Shown one piece after another: positions 10,371 to 19,779 of a DNA stretch of 64,000 bases (positions within the stretch are counted from its first letter, which is position 1; every line of letters begins with the position of its first letter). Source of the DNA: Bacteroidota bacterium (GTDB lineage Bacteria; Bacteroidota; Bacteroidia; Chitinophagales; Chitinophagaceae). Under the pieces are notes generated by a model. That model saw only the letters and a program-made list of their open reading frames with translations. It searched no databases and had not been told where the DNA came from. A program made the position numbers and the translations under genes. Location: NCBI GenBank assembly GCA_030706635.1, contig JAUZOD010000004.1:62001-126000 (forward strand), in the 5' to 3' direction.

Positions 10371-10803
10371 GAAGTATGCAGGTCATTGGCATATTTGTGT
10401 TGCCAGCGAGGTTACGGATCTGGCGGGATATCGGGTTACGCCAACAACCCGGCTTTTCTTCCGGAGGCGCAATCCCCGGGCTTTACTGACAACGACAGAA
10501 CAATTTTTTAAACAATTAAAATTTCAAAACATGATTTATTTGCCCTGATATGACTATTGATGAACCAGTGCAACCATAGCCTGCGCATACCATCTGGCCA
10601 TACAATCATTGTGGTGAAGGGCGTTGGCAAGGCAGATTGCCATTGGCAGCAGCGCCATTCCGGCTATACGAAAGCACCGTTTCGTTATACACCGAATCCG
10701 GATTCCAGAATGGCCGCGGGTAAAGAATATACTCTTTTAGGCAGATGCCGGGCAGCACAAAAACTGAAAAATAATAAGAAAATAAAAATGAGTTTCGTAC
10801 ATA

Positions 10804-12612
10804 TCACCGGTTACTATACCCGACGGCATATACGTCCGCTTTCAGGTCAAGGTTCTGCGTTTCATTGGACAGACATTCTATAATGAGCGGCCTTCCGAAA
10901 TCAAGATCATCCGCGCTTATTTCGCCGGCCGCCCAGGACAAACCGCTCCATATCATTTTGTCATATTCAATGTGCAGGGGAAGCGGTTTGCCATTTTGAG
11001 AAGCATGAATTTTAAAAACCATATCCATCTTTTTACCATCGGGCGGCGCTCCGCCCCAGGTACGGTAAGGCAATCCTTTCGAATCAAATTGCTGGAAGAT
11101 GATCCGGATATTTCTCACGGGCAATTTAGCGATGGTCGCTTCTATTTTATTTTTCCCGGTCTGTTTGAAATCACCGTTGATTTTTGAAATAGCTACCGGA
11201 ATGGAGATGCTCTCATCCCTTCCCAGATTGTATTTATCCGTGGCATACTGATCAAATCCAACAACCACGAGTTGTTCCGGGCCCAGGGACAGCTGGCTAC
11301 CCCGGAGCACGGGTCTGTATCCGCCATCCGCGTACAATACAGCTGAAGTCTTCGCAATAACCGGCAGGGAGACGGTGGCCATTGCCTGCGAAGGATTCAC
11401 TATGGTGCAAACCACGCCCTGCAAACCCGAAGCCCTAAAACCATAGGGCTTTCCACTGCCCGGGATTTCACCAAAGCTGCTGAACTTATCCTGGATTTGC
11501 AGTTCGTGATAAAGACTTTGGGTTTTGGCAAACCATTTTGCATCCGCATCATTCAATAATTCCAGGTTGCCGTGATACACATTCATCCATCCGCCGCGGG
11601 CCAGTTCCAGGATGAGCATTCCTTTCCAGGCCTGAATACCCCGGTAATAACAGGTGCCGGTTTTGCCGATCATAAAAGCACAGTTATCTATCCGCCGGAG
11701 GGGGAGTCCGTTGAATTCGAATTGGCGCACCATGTGATCGGAGTAATTATCCGCCGAACGCCAGATATTCATCATCGGAACATCGGAAAACCGCGGATCA
11801 CCGCAGCATAGTGTTTCAAAAACCTCCAGCCATTTCAGGTTGATGTCTTTTTTAAAGGGTGCAAAAGTATTTTCCATGTCCCCTCCGAATCCGTTATATC
11901 CCGTGATTAAAACATCGTCATTCTTCGCCCGGAACCTTTGGAGCATGCCCATGAATGCCTGTTTATTTTTTTCCTGCACTTGTTCGGGGCTGTACTTGTT
12001 TTCAGATGCCGGCGTCACGGCTTCAAAATTGGCGAAATCGAATTTGAAAAGACGTACGCCCCGGTCGTACCAAAGTTGCAATGAACCTTCCAGATGGTTC
12101 AGATAACCGCCTTCAAAAAGACAAAGGATATTGGGATCTGTCGCCAGGGAATCTTTCCAGGCATCAATCACCTCTAAAAACCTGCCGCTGTGCGTGGCAA
12201 TCAGGTTCGTTGAGAACCACATGCCGGGCAGGATATTATTTAGTTTGCACGAAGAAAGCCATTTATCCGGTCCGTTAGGCCAGTGCTGTTTATTCCACTC
12301 ACGGTAGCCCCCTCTTTTGTCGAACCAGAATGCATCCATTACATAATAATCTATCTGCACGCCGCTCTTCTTTAACCGCAGAATTTCATCCAACTCACGC
12401 AGGGAAAGCAATTCCGTCTGGGCCACATTGTCTGACAGTTCATCGTGAGCCGACCAGTTGTTATAAACAAAAACAGGGCGGGTGAGGCCTGCCATCGCGG
12501 TTTTGCCCCGAACAGTCCAGGCTTCCGGCGAACGCTGACCAAAAGCCTTTGTCAAAGGATGCGCTGCCAAACCCCATAAGGCAGCCTGCTTAATCAGTTC
12601 TCTTCTTTTCAT
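10804..12612 (-). CDS. Tat-signal TIM-barrel glycoside hydrolase, alpha-galactosidase-like (clan GH-D/GH36-like)
   Basis: Twin-arginine leader MKRRELIKQAALWGLAAHPLTKAFG; VFVYNNWSAHDEL...VQIDYYVMDAFWFDKRGGYREW...DRGVRLFKFDFANFE fits a GH-D-type catalytic Asp strand; C-terminal beta-domain. Confidence 0.65.
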   Translation of the reverse strand: MKRRELIKQAALWGLAAHPLTKAFGQRSPEAWTVRGKTAMAGLTRPVFVYNNWSAHDELSDNVAQTELLSLRELDEILRLKKSGVQIDYYVMDAFWFDKRGGYREWNKQHWPNGPDKWLSSCKLNNILPGMWFSTNLIATHSGRFLEVIDAWKDSLATDPNILCLFEGGYLNHLEGSLQLWYDRGVRLFKFDFANFEAVTPASENKYSPEQVQEKNKQAFMGMLQRFRAKNDDVLITGYNGFGGDMENTFAPFKKDINLKWLEVFETLCCGDPRFSDVPMMNIWRSADNYSDHMVRQFEFNGLPLRRIDNCAFMIGKTGTCYYRGIQAWKGMLILELARGGWMNVYHGNLELLNDADAKWFAKTQSLYHELQIQDKFSSFGEIPGSGKPYGFRASGLQGVVCTIVNPSQAMATVSLPVIAKTSAVLYADGGYRPVLRGSQLSLGPEQLVVVGFDQYATDKYNLGRDESISIPVAISKINGDFKQTGKNKIEATIAKLPVRNIRIIFQQFDSKGLPYRTWGGAPPDGKKMDMVFKIHASQNGKPLPLHIEYDKMIWSGLSWAAGEISADDLDFGRPLIIECLSNETQNLDLKADVYAVGYSNR

Positions 12613-12781
12613 TGAGCTGAATTAAATGATTTCAAAAACATGCGCCAAAGCCTTTCGCCGGAGCGGGTTTGCCGTTAAAATCCAGGGCTTCGGTATTTAG
12701 GTTCATCGTTTCGTGCAAATTAAGGCCACGGCTCCGGAGTATGGAATTTACGAGATATTATATGCATTAAATCTGGCTGGA

Positions 12782-13033
12782 TCAGAAAAAGACAAAACCT
12801 GTGTATCTAACCGTTGGTTTCGACCTGGGTAGCGACCGGTGAGCGAACAAGGCTGGTCTTCGCAAGGATATTCGGTAAAGCCAGAGTTTGGTGAATATTT
12901 CCCGGGTTATTACCTCAGCGACATCGGAAGAGTGGGAGATCGTAAGCACGTACCCGAATACCCTGATTTTATAGTTGTCAAAAAGACACTTAAAATCGGG
13001 ATCATTCATATACCGTTCACCATAAGGAGTCAT
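12782..13033 (-). pseudogene. Truncated remnant of a sigma-70 family (ECF-type) RNA polymerase sigma factor, region 2 only
   Basis: FKCLFDNYKIRVFGYVLTISHSSDVAEVITREIFTKLWLYRISL resembles ECF sigma region 2. Similarity is then lost (RRPALFAHRSLPRSKPTVRY) and the ORF stops; no region 4 was seen. Confidence 0.55.
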
Positions 13034-13135
13034 GGCGGCAGTTAAAAATTATAGCATTCGGTGGTATAAAAGTAGTGAATTATCAATTAGCGCATTATTT
13101 CTTCCCAGGGACGACCCGATCCGGCAATTATATAT

Positions 13136-13165
13136 TTTGCGATTTCCCTTCAAACCCTAATTTTG
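13136..13165 (+). promoter_or_regulatory. Bacteroidota-type promoter for tRNA-Ser (TTTG-N18-TAATTTTG)
   Basis: TTTG at 13136-13139 and TAATTTTG at 13158-13165, immediately before the tRNA at 13171. Confidence 0.55.
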
Positions 13166-13170
13166 CACAC

Positions 13171-13255
13171 GGAGAGATGGCAGAGCGGTCTATTGCGGCG
13201 GTCTTGAAAACCGTTGAAGGTCAAACTTCCGGGGGTTCGAATCCCTCTCTCTCCG
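13171..13255 (+). tRNA. tRNA-Ser (anticodon TGA)
   Basis: ggagagatggcagagcggtctattgcggcggtcttgaaaaccgttgaaggtcaaacttccgggggttcgaatccctctctctccg. Acceptor stem GGAGAGA/TCTCTCC, anticodon loop CTTGAAA, long variable arm, GTTCGAATC T-loop. Confidence 0.95.
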
Positions 13256-13269
13256 CGGAGTGCTTTATG

Positions 13270-13294
13270 AAACCCTTATTCAGTAAGGGTTTTT
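13270..13294 (+). terminator. Rho-independent-like terminator downstream of tRNA-Ser
   Basis: AAACCCTTA-TTCAG-TAAGGGTTT followed by TT. Confidence 0.7.
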
Positions 13295-13661
13295 AGTTTT
13301 AAGGGAGTAGTTTGGGACAAAAAATGAAGTAACAAAAGAATTCATGGCAGAACCGGTAACACTTATCAATTCTGATGGCTGAGTTTCCTGTCGGAGGTCT
13401 TCAAACGGCTGAAGCGATTACGCTTCATTCCCCAAAGTTTTTAGGATTTTCGTTGGATCTATTTTTATTTCTTTCATGTCGCAAAGTTAGGCGGCTTTCT
13501 TTCGCAGAGATATTTTTTTTAACATTTTCGCTTTGTGGCTTTTTTCATGTTCGGCACTATTGTCCGCAATGGATGGCGCTAACAAAAAGTACACTTTCTT
13601 TTTAAAATCACACATTTCCGAACAAACCCTAAGATTAGTTAACTTCAGTATTAAAAAAGTC

Positions 13662-15509
13662 ATGGTTTCACGTCGACACTTTATTCAGCAATCTTCCATG
13701 GCGGCAGTTGCCTTGTCAGCACCACAAGCCCTTTTGTTTTCAAACAATGACAGCGAGCCTTTTTCGTATGAATCGCCTTACCTTAAGATACAACTACGGA
13801 GAGAGCACCCCCAGTTCTCTTTTTTTTCTGTTGATAGTTTAGGTGGGAAACAGTTTGCTTTGAGTCCTTTAGTAACAACTTCAGCCCCATCCGAACTACC
13901 TTATTTAAGTCGCGTAACGCCGAACAGCATTTCCTATTTTTTAAAAGCCGGGAAGCAGAATATGCCTGTTTGGAAATGCGGCCTGCAACCTAAAATGCTT
14001 ACTATCCATGCACACTGGGTTAATGGTGAAAATGTTGCTCCACTAGTCATCAGTTTCGCACAGAAAAAAAACCACTGTACCGTACTGGGGATAATGGATG
14101 AACAAAGGCAAGTAAAATTTCCCTGTGTGCTGCATTTTCCGGGACTGGGCACTTTTCGCGTCTATTGCAATGAGCCGCGGGTTACACTTTTTTATGATGC
14201 AGACCGAAAAGTAAAAGAGCCTTTTGTGAAACTAGCTTTACAGGCTGCCAGCGCTGGTTTTCCAGATATTACCTATCGTTTTGAACCGGTAAGTATTTAT
14301 CCTGAAATTAATAAAATACAGGGTGATGCCCGCTTTGATGGCTTCAGGAGAAATTACATCAATATATTCCAGATGAATCCGAATGTCAGGGCATTGGCAA
14401 ATAATTCAGCCAGCGATGCCTGTGCGTTAACCCTCTTTTTGTATGCGGAAATGGCTATGCATACTCCTGAACTGGTGGAAGGCCTTACTGCAATGGACCT
14501 GGTAAGGAATACGCTTGAACGGTATTTTGAGGGGATGAAAGGTTATGGAATGGTGGGTTATCGTATCAGCGCTGTATGGCAAAGCAAATTCGATTCTTCG
14601 GATAGCATGCCTTCGTTAATTATTTCAGCTTGTAATTATATCCTTGATTCAAAAGATAAAGCCTGGGCTGTCAAATATTATCCGGCCATTAAGGAATGGG
14701 CAGCTAAAATGATAATAACCGACACGAATAACGACGGCATAATTGAGTATGGATATTCAGGTAATTCCGGCAGTTGGGACGGAGCGGAATTTAAAGAACC
14801 GGCTAACTGGTGGGACGACATTGGCTTTGGACATGATGATGCTTATTCCAACGCGTTAGCTTTTCGGGCTTGTATGTTGTTGGTAAAAGTAGCTGCTTTT
14901 TTAAATGAAGCGGATGACAGCAATTATTTTGACGCTTTTGCTAAAAAACTAAAAGGTAATTATTACGCAAAATTTTATAATCCTGATACTGGTGTCTTGG
15001 GTGGCTGGAGAAGCGAGGATGGCATGCTTCACGATTACTATTTTACATTTGTCAACAGTGTTGCTATTAGCTATGGCTTGATAGAAATGGACGATGCAAA
15101 ACGAATTATGATGGCATTAGTAAAAAAGATGAAAGAAGTAGGCTATACTGATTTCCGACTGGGGTTACCTGGTAACCTGATTCCTATTGCCGGTGATGAC
15201 TATGCTGACAAATCAGAAGATTGGGGCTATCGGCATTTTCAGACTTATGAAAACGGTGGAGCTACAGGTTGTTATGTTTACTATACGATTCACGCCCTTT
15301 ATCAGGTAGGGATGAAAAAAGAAGCGGAAGAAATTTTTATGTCGATGATGGAAAGCTATAAGGACGGCTCATTCCAGGGATATTGCGAAGGCAATAACAG
15401 GTCAAAAGACTGGAAAAACTGGAAAGGGGAATGTTGGGGATATGAAGGTTTTCTCGTGGATAATTATCTTGCTTTACTTGCAATATCCGATTACGTTGAT
15501 TCTTTTTGA
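13662..15509 (+). CDS. Tat-signal glycoside-hydrolase-like protein, six-hairpin (alpha/alpha)6 type; possibly GH116/DUF608-like
   Basis: Leader MVSRRHFIQQSSMAAVALSAPQALLF. The C-terminal half has six-hairpin features: ITDTNNDGIIEYGYSGNSGSWDGAEFKEPANWWDDIGFGHDDAYSNALAFRACMLL, YYAKFYNPDTGVLGGWRSEDGMLHDYYFTFVNSVAISYGL. ATG 13662 is preferred over 13533. Confidence 0.6.
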   Translation: MVSRRHFIQQSSMAAVALSAPQALLFSNNDSEPFSYESPYLKIQLRREHPQFSFFSVDSLGGKQFALSPLVTTSAPSELPYLSRVTPNSISYFLKAGKQNMPVWKCGLQPKMLTIHAHWVNGENVAPLVISFAQKKNHCTVLGIMDEQRQVKFPCVLHFPGLGTFRVYCNEPRVTLFYDADRKVKEPFVKLALQAASAGFPDITYRFEPVSIYPEINKIQGDARFDGFRRNYINIFQMNPNVRALANNSASDACALTLFLYAEMAMHTPELVEGLTAMDLVRNTLERYFEGMKGYGMVGYRISAVWQSKFDSSDSMPSLIISACNYILDSKDKAWAVKYYPAIKEWAAKMIITDTNNDGIIEYGYSGNSGSWDGAEFKEPANWWDDIGFGHDDAYSNALAFRACMLLVKVAAFLNEADDSNYFDAFAKKLKGNYYAKFYNPDTGVLGGWRSEDGMLHDYYFTFVNSVAISYGLIEMDDAKRIMMALVKKMKEVGYTDFRLGLPGNLIPIAGDDYADKSEDWGYRHFQTYENGGATGCYVYYTIHALYQVGMKKEAEEIFMSMMESYKDGSFQGYCEGNNRSKDWKNWKGECWGYEGFLVDNYLALLAISDYVDSF

Positions 15510-15667
15510 TTTTAATGGGAGCTCCGGGGAGCAATATTATTTAAAACACCTCCGTCAAATTATCCCGCACAGACATAAGCCTGTCAGCTACCGGGGGTCC
15601 GCAAAGATTTTTAAAGTTCTGGGTGTCTTTTGGTGAGCTGGGTAATCTACATGGAGGGTCACGGAGG

Positions 15668-16921
15668 TCATGCACAATCTGGTTTATTTTTCACGACAAT
15701 CAGGGTAATCAGGGCAGACAGGAACAGGGACCCCGCCATAAAAATATAGGATGCGCCGAATCCGCCCGTGGTCCCGTTCAGATATCCCACCACATAGGAA
15801 CCTACAAAAGAGCCCAAAGCCCCCAGGCTATTGATCAGCGCGATTGCTCCGCCGGAAACATTCCGCGGCAGAATCTCGGTGATGATGGCAAAGAAGGGTC
15901 CGTAAGGCGCGTACATGGCTCCGCCGGCTATGACCAGCAATACAAATGACAACCAGAAATTACTGGTTCCCACGAGATAGGAGCTGTAAAATGCGATGGC
16001 CCCCACTAACAGGAACGGCCAGACGAAGGCTTTCCGGTTTAATGTCTTATCGGAAAAATAAGATGCCGTCAGCATGGCCAAAGCCGCCAATACATAGGGC
16101 ACCGAAGACAGCCAGCCCGTCTTTACCATGCTCATATCGGACGCCGCATGGATGATGGAGGGCAACCACATCACAAAACCATATACACCAATGCTCCATA
16201 ATGCATATTGCAGGCAAAGCAGGATAACCGTCCGGGACTTAAAGGCTTCAATATAATTCCTGACCGGCTTAATATGCTGCTGTTCCTGTTGCAACTTATC
16301 TTCCAATGCCGTTCTTTCCGATTCAGTCAGCCATTTGGCTTCCTTCGGTGAATCACTCACCAGCCGCCACCAGAAGAAGGCCCAAATGATGGCCGGTAAT
16401 CCTTCCAGTATAAACATCCATCGCCAGCCAAGCGATTTCACCAGGTAACCGGACAAGATAGACATCCAGAGGATCGTGACCGGATTGCCGAGGATTAAAA
16501 AAGTATTGGCCCTTGATCGTTCCGATTTTGTAAACCAACGGCTCAGGAAAATCAGCATCGCCGGCATCACAGCGCTCTCCACCACACCCAGCATAAACCG
16601 GATCACGATCAGCAGATGCACATTGTGGAGCAGGCCTGTAGCCATCGCAAGACCGCCCCATAAGATCAGCGACCAGAAGATCAGCCTTTTCGCACTTTTA
16701 TTGGCTGCATATAAGGCGCCGGGGATCTGAAAGAAGAAATAGCCCAGAAAAAAAAGGGATCCCAGTAAGGACGACATGGCCGCAGTAATATGCAGATCTT
16801 CGGCCATGCCACCGGCCGCCGCAAAACCAAAATTGGCCCGGTCCAGGTAGGCAAGACTGTACGTAAAAAAGGCTACCGGGATCAGACGGACCCACCGCCG
16901 TCTTGCAATCGTCTCGGGCAT
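15668..16921 (-). CDS. MFS transporter, anion:cation symporter (hexuronate/sugar-acid) type
   Basis: RLIPVAFFTYSLAYLDRANFGFA...GSLFFLGYFFFQIPGALYA...RFMLGVVESAVMPAMLIFLSRWFTKSERSRANTFLILGNPVTILWMS fits the ACS-family MFS signature. Confidence 0.9.
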   Translation of the reverse strand: MPETIARRRWVRLIPVAFFTYSLAYLDRANFGFAAAGGMAEDLHITAAMSSLLGSLFFLGYFFFQIPGALYAANKSAKRLIFWSLILWGGLAMATGLLHNVHLLIVIRFMLGVVESAVMPAMLIFLSRWFTKSERSRANTFLILGNPVTILWMSILSGYLVKSLGWRWMFILEGLPAIIWAFFWWRLVSDSPKEAKWLTESERTALEDKLQQEQQHIKPVRNYIEAFKSRTVILLCLQYALWSIGVYGFVMWLPSIIHAASDMSMVKTGWLSSVPYVLAALAMLTASYFSDKTLNRKAFVWPFLLVGAIAFYSSYLVGTSNFWLSFVLLVIAGGAMYAPYGPFFAIITEILPRNVSGGAIALINSLGALGSFVGSYVVGYLNGTTGGFGASYIFMAGSLFLSALITLIVVKNKPDCA

Positions 16922-16961
16922 AGATTAATATTTTAAATTGGGGTTAAAACGGGTGCGGATC

Positions 16962-18461
16962 CTAACTAAACGGCCGGTCATGGGAACGCCTTTCATTCCA
17001 TTCGGTCGTCGGCGCAAAAAAGCTGTTGTCCTTCGGACTGAGATGTTTTTTTACTTCCTCCTCATTCAACTCAATACCCAGACCCGGTGCGGTAAGCGGC
17101 AGGTTGGCAAAACCTTTTGTAATGAGTTGTCTGCCGTCGGTTGTTTTGACCAGGCCTTCCCACCAGGGGAGGTCAATGGAATGATGTTCCAATGCCAGAA
17201 AATTCTGTGTTGCAGCAGCACAGTGCACGTTGGCCATAAACGAAACCGGTGTGCCGGCCTGATGCATGGCCATGGCAACACCATGCTCTTCCGCGTAGTC
17301 CCCGATCCGTTTTGTTTCCAAAAGCCCTCCGGAAGTAACCAGGTCAGGATGAACGATGTCCGTGGCATGAATATCTATCAGCGGTTTAAAATTTTTCAAC
17401 AGATAAATATCTTCCCCGGTGTTGGTGGGTGTATCCAGGGTATCCGTAATGGTTTTCCATTGATCCGGGAACTCCCAGGATATCAGGTCTTCCATCCAGG
17501 CCAGCCGGTATTTTTCCAGCGCCTTACCGAGACGTATTCCATTGTTCAAATCAAAATGACCAAAATGATCCGAAGAAAGCGGGATATCATAACCGACCAT
17601 ATTACGCACGGTTTCCACGATTCTGGACAACTCAGCCAGGCCCTTATCGGTAATTTGTATCTGGGTGAAAGGATGACGGGTACTTCCGTAAGACATCGGA
17701 TTGCCCAGATCTCCATACTGCTGCAGATCACCTTTTGCATTCTCCCAGAATTTTGGATTCACCAGGGTGCCCGGTATTTTGGCGATCTCCTCAATACCCA
17801 CATCCATTTTCAACCAGGTAAATCCCTGTTCTTCCGTGCGGTACTTGATCAGCTTAAGCTGCTCTTCAGGAGAATTGGCTTCCGGCGTGTCTGCATATAT
17901 CCTTATTTTGTCCCGGTACCTTCCACCCAGCAACTGCCAGGCGGGCACATTATATGCTTTGCCGCACAAATCCCATAGCGCTATTTCCACACCGCAGACA
18001 CCTCCTGCCTGACGGGCGGGTCCGCCAAACTGTTTGATGGATTTAAAAAGCATCTCCACATTACACGGATTTTGCCCGAGTATGCGGCTTTTCAGCATCA
18101 GGGCATAACGCGGATCGGCGCCATCCCGCACTTCACCCAAACCATAAATGCCCTGATTGGTATCGATCCGGATAATGGCAGTTCCTCCGAGAACCGTCGT
18201 GAGCGCATACCGCATGTCCGTAATCTTCAGATCAGAGGGACTGGAAGCCCGGTTTATCCTGGAAGTGGTTTGCGCCATGGTATCTTCAAAAGACAGCCCC
18301 AGGAAACCTCCCAAACTCATTCCTCCGAGCGCCGTTCTCCGAAGAAAGCTTCGCCGGTTGTGACCGGTGGAAGGATCACTCAATTCTCTGCTATTGGCTT
18401 CCGCTTCCGCGTTTTCCATTTGCCTGTTGCCGGCTGCTATTTTTTTTAAAATATTATTCAT
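16962..18461 (-). CDS. Enolase-superfamily protein (mandelate racemase/muconate lactonizing enzyme, RspA-like sugar-acid dehydratase) with Tat signal
   Basis: Leader NRRSFLRRTALGGMSLGGFLGLSFEDTMA; enolase-superfamily motifs AIIRIDTNQGIYGLGEVRDGADPRYA, VEIALWDLCGKAYNVPAWQLLGGRYRDKIRIYADT, LSSDHFGHFDLNNGIRLGKALEKYRLAWMEDL, NTGEDIY. Confidence 0.88.
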   Translation of the reverse strand: MNNILKKIAAGNRQMENAEAEANSRELSDPSTGHNRRSFLRRTALGGMSLGGFLGLSFEDTMAQTTSRINRASSPSDLKITDMRYALTTVLGGTAIIRIDTNQGIYGLGEVRDGADPRYALMLKSRILGQNPCNVEMLFKSIKQFGGPARQAGGVCGVEIALWDLCGKAYNVPAWQLLGGRYRDKIRIYADTPEANSPEEQLKLIKYRTEEQGFTWLKMDVGIEEIAKIPGTLVNPKFWENAKGDLQQYGDLGNPMSYGSTRHPFTQIQITDKGLAELSRIVETVRNMVGYDIPLSSDHFGHFDLNNGIRLGKALEKYRLAWMEDLISWEFPDQWKTITDTLDTPTNTGEDIYLLKNFKPLIDIHATDIVHPDLVTSGGLLETKRIGDYAEEHGVAMAMHQAGTPVSFMANVHCAAATQNFLALEHHSIDLPWWEGLVKTTDGRQLITKGFANLPLTAPGLGIELNEEEVKKHLSPKDNSFFAPTTEWNERRSHDRPFS

Positions 18462-18510
18462 GTACTGGAAATTTTTATGGTTTTTGAAAAAGATACGCGA
18501 TCAGAATAAA

Positions 18511-19443
18511 TCAGTAATTGCGCGTTTTCAGGTAATCATCCAATTCCTTTTGACTCATGGGTAATTTGCCAGGATAGTTCTTTAACCAGTTCAAAAAATC
18601 TTTTTTCACTTCTTCTGTCCACTCGCTGTCTATTTGTCCCGCCAGATATTTCTTCTCGCGCAGACGCTGATGGCCGAATTCATCCCTCAGTGCAGTCACT
18701 TCCGATGTAATGACCAGTTCTTCCACCAGGGCAGCCGGAATAAAAATAGTTCCATATTTATTGGCCAAAACCACATCTCCCGGTAATACCACCGCTCTGC
18801 CGATGCGGATGGGCGCATTGATACTGGTCAGCATCATTTGCTGAATATAGGAGGGATCCTGACCTTTTATCCAGCCGTTAAAACCTCTGATCTCCGTAAG
18901 CCCCGCCTGGTCACGCACCGAACCGTAAAATATCACGCCTCTCTGGGATCTGGCGTAAATCGAGTTTCCCAGGTTGTCGCCGATCAATGTACCGTCTGCC
19001 ATTTTCCCATAACCATCCGCCACATAAACATCCCCCGGAACCAGCACATCAATTGGCCAGGAATTGGTTCCTCCCTGCGGATTTCTTTTCTCCAGCCGGC
19101 CCTCTTCTTTCACCACACTGATCAGATCGGGCCGCGAAGGCATATACTGTGCGGTAACCACCCTTCCGGTCATCACACTGTCCGGCTGAATCACAATCCA
19201 GTTCCCTTCGTACTGATTCTGATATCCCTTATTGCGCAGCACACCCCAGGCATCCTCCATGGAAACATTTTTCAGCCTTTCCAGTATGGCATCGGGAACT
19301 TTTGGCCGTCCGTCGGGAAGCCGTTCTCCCTTCCAGTCCGCAGTTAAGGCTTTAATGTATTCGGGTGTTGATCCAACCCGCTGGGCCCGCGCCAAAAAAA
19401 TACCAGATAATAAAGCAAGAGTAAATATCAATTTCTTATTCAT
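18511..19443 (-). CDS. RraA-family protein (HMG/CHA aldolase-like fold) with Sec signal peptide
   Basis: MNKKLIFTLALLSGIFLARAQ signal; RraA core VLVPGDVYVADGYGKMADGTLIGDNLGNSIYARSQRGVIFYGSVRDQAGL...VVLPGDVVLANKYGTIFIPAALVEELV. Confidence 0.85.
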   Translation of the reverse strand: MNKKLIFTLALLSGIFLARAQRVGSTPEYIKALTADWKGERLPDGRPKVPDAILERLKNVSMEDAWGVLRNKGYQNQYEGNWIVIQPDSVMTGRVVTAQYMPSRPDLISVVKEEGRLEKRNPQGGTNSWPIDVLVPGDVYVADGYGKMADGTLIGDNLGNSIYARSQRGVIFYGSVRDQAGLTEIRGFNGWIKGQDPSYIQQMMLTSINAPIRIGRAVVLPGDVVLANKYGTIFIPAALVEELVITSEVTALRDEFGHQRLREKKYLAGQIDSEWTEEVKKDFLNWLKNYPGKLPMSQKELDDYLKTRNY

Positions 19444-19779
19444 AAAGCATCGTTTATCTTATACTAAATTAAAAGATTTTGCACTTCGTTTGTTTGAATA
19501 GGAATAATAATCCGGAACCAGGTTTCTTATTCAATCATTTTAGATAATAAAATATCAGTATGTCTTATGCGCAGGCGAAAAATCCGGCTTAAATGATTCT
19601 GAATAACAAAATGAGGAGATTCCGGCCTTGAAGACCAACAAAACGATATTTGGATTCTATGACTGTATACGATTAGCCTTATATGAACACGGACAGACAG
19701 CCGGAAACACACTGCAAAACCAACCTGATCCGGGATGGTTTTTTTTTGTAGTTTAGTATCCTTATTGCATTTTGACCTT

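Noticed and set aside
10557-10883. 108-aa ORF on the plus strand in the 1-kb gap
   Set aside because: Overlaps the GH gene 3' end, no signal or domain, and composition does not look coding.
12839-13045. 68-aa ORF on the plus strand
   Set aside because: Antisense to the sigma-factor remnant, which has the recognisable sequence.
13375-13605. 76-aa ORF downstream of tRNA-Ser
   Set aside because: Phe/Leu/Ser-rich AT-driven translation; no identifiable family. Kept only as part of the possible insertion scar.
13171-13660. Complete integrative element at tRNA-Ser
   Set aside because: No integrase, relaxase or duplicated tRNA 3' end seen; only a possible scar is supported.
16938-17978. 346-aa ORF on the plus strand
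   Set aside because: Antisense to the enolase-superfamily gene; no family features.
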